Assembly: GCA_029379225.1 (NCBI GenBank)
Contig: JAQYWR010000035.1
Location: forward strand, 1-64,000
Origin: Nostoc sp. S4
GTDB taxonomy: Bacteria > Cyanobacteriota > Cyanobacteriia > Cyanobacteriales > Nostocaceae
DNA length: 64,000 bases
Direction: 5' to 3'
Part shown: piece after piece, positions 60,869-64,000 of the stretch
How positions within the stretch are numbered: the first letter of the stretch is position 1
Layout of the letters: the number at the start of each line of letters is the position of its first letter
Made by a program: the position numbers and the translations under genes
The notes under the pieces: generated by a model
What the model was told of the DNA's origin: nothing
The model's input: only the letters and a program-made list of their open reading frames with translations
Database searches by the model: none

Positions 60869-62668
60869 ATGATTGATAAATATTCCATTAGTATTGCAAT
60901 ATTGTGGTTATTACCACTGGATATATGTATATCCCTCAGTACCTTAGCTTCCATACCCTTAAAAGCTCAGGCTGTCGATCCCACAGAACAACCAAATCAT
61001 AATTTCATCTTGTCGCAACTACGCCCACAGCCACAGGATGTCCTACCACCACCCCCACCTTCCCCACTTCCCTCACCGGAACCACCACAGCCACTTCCTG
61101 CGCCAGCGGAACTATTTCCACCCTCTACCCCAACTCCCACACCAGAGCAACCAGTTCCAGACAAATTTCCTCAAACTATTGTTGTTCAAAGATTTGAAGT
61201 TATTGGTAGTACAGTTTTCAGTCCCAAACAGCTAGCCGAAGCTACTGCTGAATTTACTAAACGACCGATTTCTCTGAGCCAAGTGTATCAGGCACGCTCC
61301 AAAATTACTGACCTATATGTCAAAAATGGTTACATTACCTCTGGTGCCTATATTCCACCGCAAACAATCCAATCTGGTGTTGTAAAAATTCAGGTAATCG
61401 AAGGTAAATTAGAAGACATTCAAGTAACTGGCACTCGGCGGTTAAACCCCAATTATATCCGCAGCAGACTAGCAATAGCTACATCACCCCCTCTGAATCG
61501 GCAGCGTCTGTTAGAGGCATTGCAACTTTTGCAGCTTAATCCTTTGATTAAAAACCTCTCTGCTGAACTCTCGGCGGGGTCGCGCACGGGTGTAAGTCTG
61601 TTAGAAGTCAAGATTAATGAGGCAAAAACCTTTAGTAGCCAAATAGTTTTAGATAATGGGCGATCGCCTAGTGTTGGTAGCTTCCGACGGCGATTACAAT
61701 TGAATGAAGCTAACTTATTAGGATTGGGAGATAGTCTGGGTATAGCTTACACTAATACCGATGGTAGTAACTCCTTAGACGCTAGCTACACCTTACCACT
61801 CAATCCTCGCAACGGAACCCTTAGCTTTAACTATGGCATCACATCGAGCAATGTCATTGAACCTCCTTTTGACTTCCTAGATATTCATTCCGATTCTCGC
61901 TATTACGAATTGACATTCCGTCAGCCAATAACTCAAACTCCTACACAAGAATTTGCCCTTGGGTTAACAGCCTCCCGACGAGAAAGTGATATCTCCTCCT
62001 TTTTACAGAGAGAAGGGGTGCCTGCATCTGAAATTTCGCCTGGAGCCGACGATCGGGGACGCACTAGGGTATCTGCATTGCGATTTTTTCAAGAATGGAC
62101 TTCTCGTAACAGCCGTGAAGTCATTGCCCTCCGCTCTCAATTTAGCTTGGGCATTGATGCGTTAGATGCCACGATTAATGAAAATCCTCCTGATAGCCGT
62201 TTTTTTGCTTGGCAAGGGCAAGCGCAGTGGGCACGCCTTTTAGCTCCTGAAACTTTACTGTTACTTCGCTTAAACACACAATTAGCATCCAGAACTCTTT
62301 TACCCATAGAGCAATTTGGATTAGGTGGACAAGATAGCGTTCGGGGCTATCGTCAAGATTACCTCTTAACAGATAATGGCACTTTTGTTTCTGCTGAAGT
62401 TCAAATACCGATTCTGCGTTTATCGAAGATAGATAGTACCTTGCAGGTTGTCCCTTTTGTTGATTTTGGTGTTGGTTGGAACAGTTCTGATAGAGAGAAT
62501 CCCGACCCTAATACCCTAGCTGCCATTGGTTTGGGGTTGCGTTGGTCACAAGGCTCACGCTTTACTGTTCGTCTTGACTGGGGAATTCCTTTAATATCTG
62601 TTGAATCAAGCGATCGAACATTACAAGAAAACGGTTTGTATTTTAGCTTACTCTATAATCCTTTTTAA
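60869..62668 (+). CDS. ShlB/FhaC/HecB family two-partner secretion transporter (TpsB)
   Basis: 599 aa. Signal region at ~1-35 (SISIAILWLLPLDICISLST), then a Pro-rich linker (~55-95). Two POTRA domains: ~100-180 (VQRFEVIGSTVFSPKQLAEA, YVKNGYITSGAYIPP) and ~180-255 (VTGTRRLNPNYIRSRLA). A 16-strand beta barrel follows, with LQLNEANLLGLGDSLGIAYT, the conserved VRGYRQDYLL in the L6 loop, and an aromatic C-terminal strand ending LYFSLLYNPF. It sits in the outer membrane and exports a large TpsA partner protein. No TpsA gene lies downstream in this window. ATG at 60869. Confidence 0.93.
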   Translation: MIDKYSISIAILWLLPLDICISLSTLASIPLKAQAVDPTEQPNHNFILSQLRPQPQDVLPPPPPSPLPSPEPPQPLPAPAELFPPSTPTPTPEQPVPDKFPQTIVVQRFEVIGSTVFSPKQLAEATAEFTKRPISLSQVYQARSKITDLYVKNGYITSGAYIPPQTIQSGVVKIQVIEGKLEDIQVTGTRRLNPNYIRSRLAIATSPPLNRQRLLEALQLLQLNPLIKNLSAELSAGSRTGVSLLEVKINEAKTFSSQIVLDNGRSPSVGSFRRRLQLNEANLLGLGDSLGIAYTNTDGSNSLDASYTLPLNPRNGTLSFNYGITSSNVIEPPFDFLDIHSDSRYYELTFRQPITQTPTQEFALGLTASRRESDISSFLQREGVPASEISPGADDRGRTRVSALRFFQEWTSRNSREVIALRSQFSLGIDALDATINENPPDSRFFAWQGQAQWARLLAPETLLLLRLNTQLASRTLLPIEQFGLGGQDSVRGYRQDYLLTDNGTFVSAEVQIPILRLSKIDSTLQVVPFVDFGVGWNSSDRENPDPNTLAAIGLGLRWSQGSRFTVRLDWGIPLISVESSDRTLQENGLYFSLLYNPF

Positions 62669-62762
62669 ATTAGTTCCCAAATGAGGTGAAGATAAAATAA
62701 AAAAAGAATGAACAATGCCCTAATTTTTTAGAAAGTAAAATCAAGATTTGTTACTTTTTAAG

Positions 62763-62821
62763 AAGTCGCTTTGCATCTAAGAGACACGTAGTGGAGGCAA
62801 TGTCTCTGACGACGGCGACTT
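62763..62821. repeat. Nested palindrome downstream of the TpsB gene
   Basis: Outer arms AAGTCGC/GCGACTT (62763-62769; 62815-62821) and inner arms AGAGACA/TGTCTCT (62780-62786; 62801-62807). Possibly a dispersed palindromic repeat; not followed by a U-tract. The remainder of 62669-63221 is AT-rich with no gene seen. Confidence 0.6.
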
Positions 62822-63221
62822 GAGATAATTGCCGTCAATAAACAATGTGTCATATCGTGTCTGATGAAAAACTTATCATTAAGACCGCAGTTATTGCTGA
62901 GAGTTCTTAACAGGGGGAAAAGAGGGTTTTCCGATGTCTGCATAGATTAGAGAAATGATAAATAATCAAACAGACTTGATATCAAAAATTGAATTACATA
63001 AATGTCTAAATATTTTATTTTGCTTCTTTAATTTTATATTTTTAAGTTTTTAGACTTAGCTAGCAATAGAAGCTCATTATAAACTCTGTGGTTTTTTCGT
63101 ATTTTAACATCAAATTAAAATAAAAATCCGCAAATATACTATATATAAAACTCTGTATTCGATCTGATTTTGGGTATCCTAAAAAAAGATGATAGAGATT
63201 AAAGAACAGAGTTAATAAATT

Positions 63222-63356
63222 ATGCATGAGTTGAGAAAACAGCTAGGACTTAGAAAGGAAAAATTAGTTAGAGAATTGGGCATATCATCCCTGAGGGTTA
63301 ATTCTCAAGAAAAAGATTGGTTTGCATCCTCATACGAATTTTATAATTGCAAATAG
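63222..63356 (+). CDS. Possible 44-aa helix-turn-helix-like peptide
   Basis: An ATG at 63222 opens a 44-codon frame. Residues 4-24 (LRKQLGLRKEKLVRELGIS) resemble the first helices of an XRE-type HTH. The tail (VNSQEKDWFASSYEFYNCK) does not continue the fold. It may be the stump of a regulator. No ribosome binding site is clear. Confidence 0.3.
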   Translation: MHELRKQLGLRKEKLVRELGISSLRVNSQEKDWFASSYEFYNCK

Positions 63357-63556
63357 TGAGAAATTTACTCAACTAAATTTCCCAAAAAGTGAAGCTTAAA
63401 AGTCTAAACTTATGGCAGCAGTATTTTTAAAACTAATATCGCGCTCGAATGAATACTTATGTTATGGCTGACGCTTTGAAGCATAAAAATTGGGATTATA
63501 AGTAATTAAGCGAACTTGATATAAGACCTAAAGATATGAGAATTTGAGGAACAGCT

Positions 63557-64000
63557 ATGTTAGGAAATGAGTGGGAAAAAATACGCCATCTGTTGATCGT
63601 CCAAGATATGCAAGGGCGGCGAACTATCCCCCTGAGAGAGGCTACTTATTCTATAGGACGGCATTCAGCGAATACTATTGTTTTAGCTTCCCGGTCAGTA
63701 TCAATGCAACATGCAATTTTATTACGAGTAACTCTTCCTGAAACTGACCAATATGGCTTCCAGATTATCGATGGAAACTACAAGGGGAAAGGAAGTACCA
63801 ATGGCTTGTTTGTGAATGGCGATAGATGCTTCTCTCACAACCTCAAGCATGGAGATCTCATTGTATTTGGGAGTAATCAAGCTCAAGCTCAATATTATGC
63901 TATTTCCAATCTTTCAGAACAAGCATTCTCTAAATCATCTGATGTTGAAGATTTATCTGATTTTCTCTCAGAGCAAGCCAATCTTGCTAATCCTTCTCAA
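63557..64000 (+). CDS. FHA domain-containing protein (partial, runs off the right edge)
   Basis: 148 codons visible, open at the edge. Start at the ATG at 63557 with GAGGA about 8 nt upstream. The forkhead-associated domain spans residues ~10-120: RRTIPLREATYSIGRHSANT gives the conserved GRH, then SRSVSMQHAILLRV (the S-x-x-H phosphothreonine-binding motif), then GKGSTNGLFVNGDRC (the STNG motif) and LKHGDLIVFG. A Ser/Glu-rich stretch follows (EQAFSKSSDVEDLSDFLSEQ). FHA domains bind phosphothreonine peptides. The fused C-terminal domain is outside the window, so the function is unknown. Confidence 0.85.
   Translation, partial: MLGNEWEKIRHLLIVQDMQGRRTIPLREATYSIGRHSANTIVLASRSVSMQHAILLRVTLPETDQYGFQIIDGNYKGKGSTNGLFVNGDRCFSHNLKHGDLIVFGSNQAQAQYYAISNLSEQAFSKSSDVEDLSDFLSEQANLANPSQ

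Noticed and set aside
62758..62943. 61-codon minus-strand frame
   Set aside because: It covers a palindrome and has no protein-like features.

Overview
The window comes from the chromosome of a filamentous, Nostocales-type cyanobacterium. Three things suggest this: very frequent GCGATCGC (HIP1) palindromes on both strands, many short dispersed palindromic and purine-rich repeats, and a gene set typical of that group (CoaR/CoaT cobalt efflux, DUF4912 protein, Uma2 nucleases, a HEAT-NACHT protein, a large hybrid histidine kinase, type II NAD(P)H dehydrogenase). The genus cannot be fixed from the sequence alone. No rRNA, convincing tRNA, CRISPR array or intact transposase gene was seen.

Layout. 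1-3 kb: edge fragment, then two unrecognised genes, one a helix / Gly-Ala-rich membrane / helix protein, the other a predicted PD-(D/E)XK-like nuclease joined to hydrophobic segments. 3.3-7.4 kb: membrane proteins (DUF4129, DUF2243, LtrA) and a cupin. 7.4-12.7 kb: a 21-bp heptad-coding tandem repeat, a nested palindromic element, a 1180-aa HEAT-repeat/NACHT protein with 105-bp internal repeats, and a broken Rpn-type nuclease gene. 12.8-19 kb: a cNMP / degenerate sigma-54-activator-like AAA+ / NapH-like polyferredoxin fusion, transaldolase, broken Uma2, TMEM175-like channel and a pentapeptide-repeat protein. 19.9-32.8 kb: NDH-2, SDR, an orphan RND adaptor, a LysR regulator divergent from a CadD-like transporter, DUF202, a methyltransferase, a frameshifted repeat protein, pirin, Dps and an aldo-keto reductase. 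33-45 kb: TsaB, DUF6918, a 1475-aa hybrid histidine kinase, MurD with an extra internal segment, and GlyS. 45.5-56 kb: repeats, a PstS-like/DUF4912 membrane protein, a polytopic membrane protein, and the divergent coaR-coaT cobalt resistance pair. A decayed ATPase/Toprim-like gene pair lies between coaR and coaT. 56-64 kb: RpiB-like isomerase, a molybdopterin-fold secreted protein and ModD, an Uma2 nuclease, a TpsB outer-membrane transporter, and the start of an FHA protein at the right edge.

Genes that probably work together: coaR, its operator and coaT (cobalt sensing and export); the LysR gene with the divergent CadD-like transporter (inferred); the two genes at 320-2795 (inferred module); and the molybdopterin-fold protein with ModD (weak inference). 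Most other genes look monocistronic and are separated by repeat-rich spacers. Several repeats lie inside reading frames (murD, LysR gene, hybrid kinase), and several genes are decaying (Rpn, Uma2, LRV protein, ATPase/Toprim pair). A 350-bp segment carrying the tail of an Uma2 gene occurs twice, 27 kb apart.
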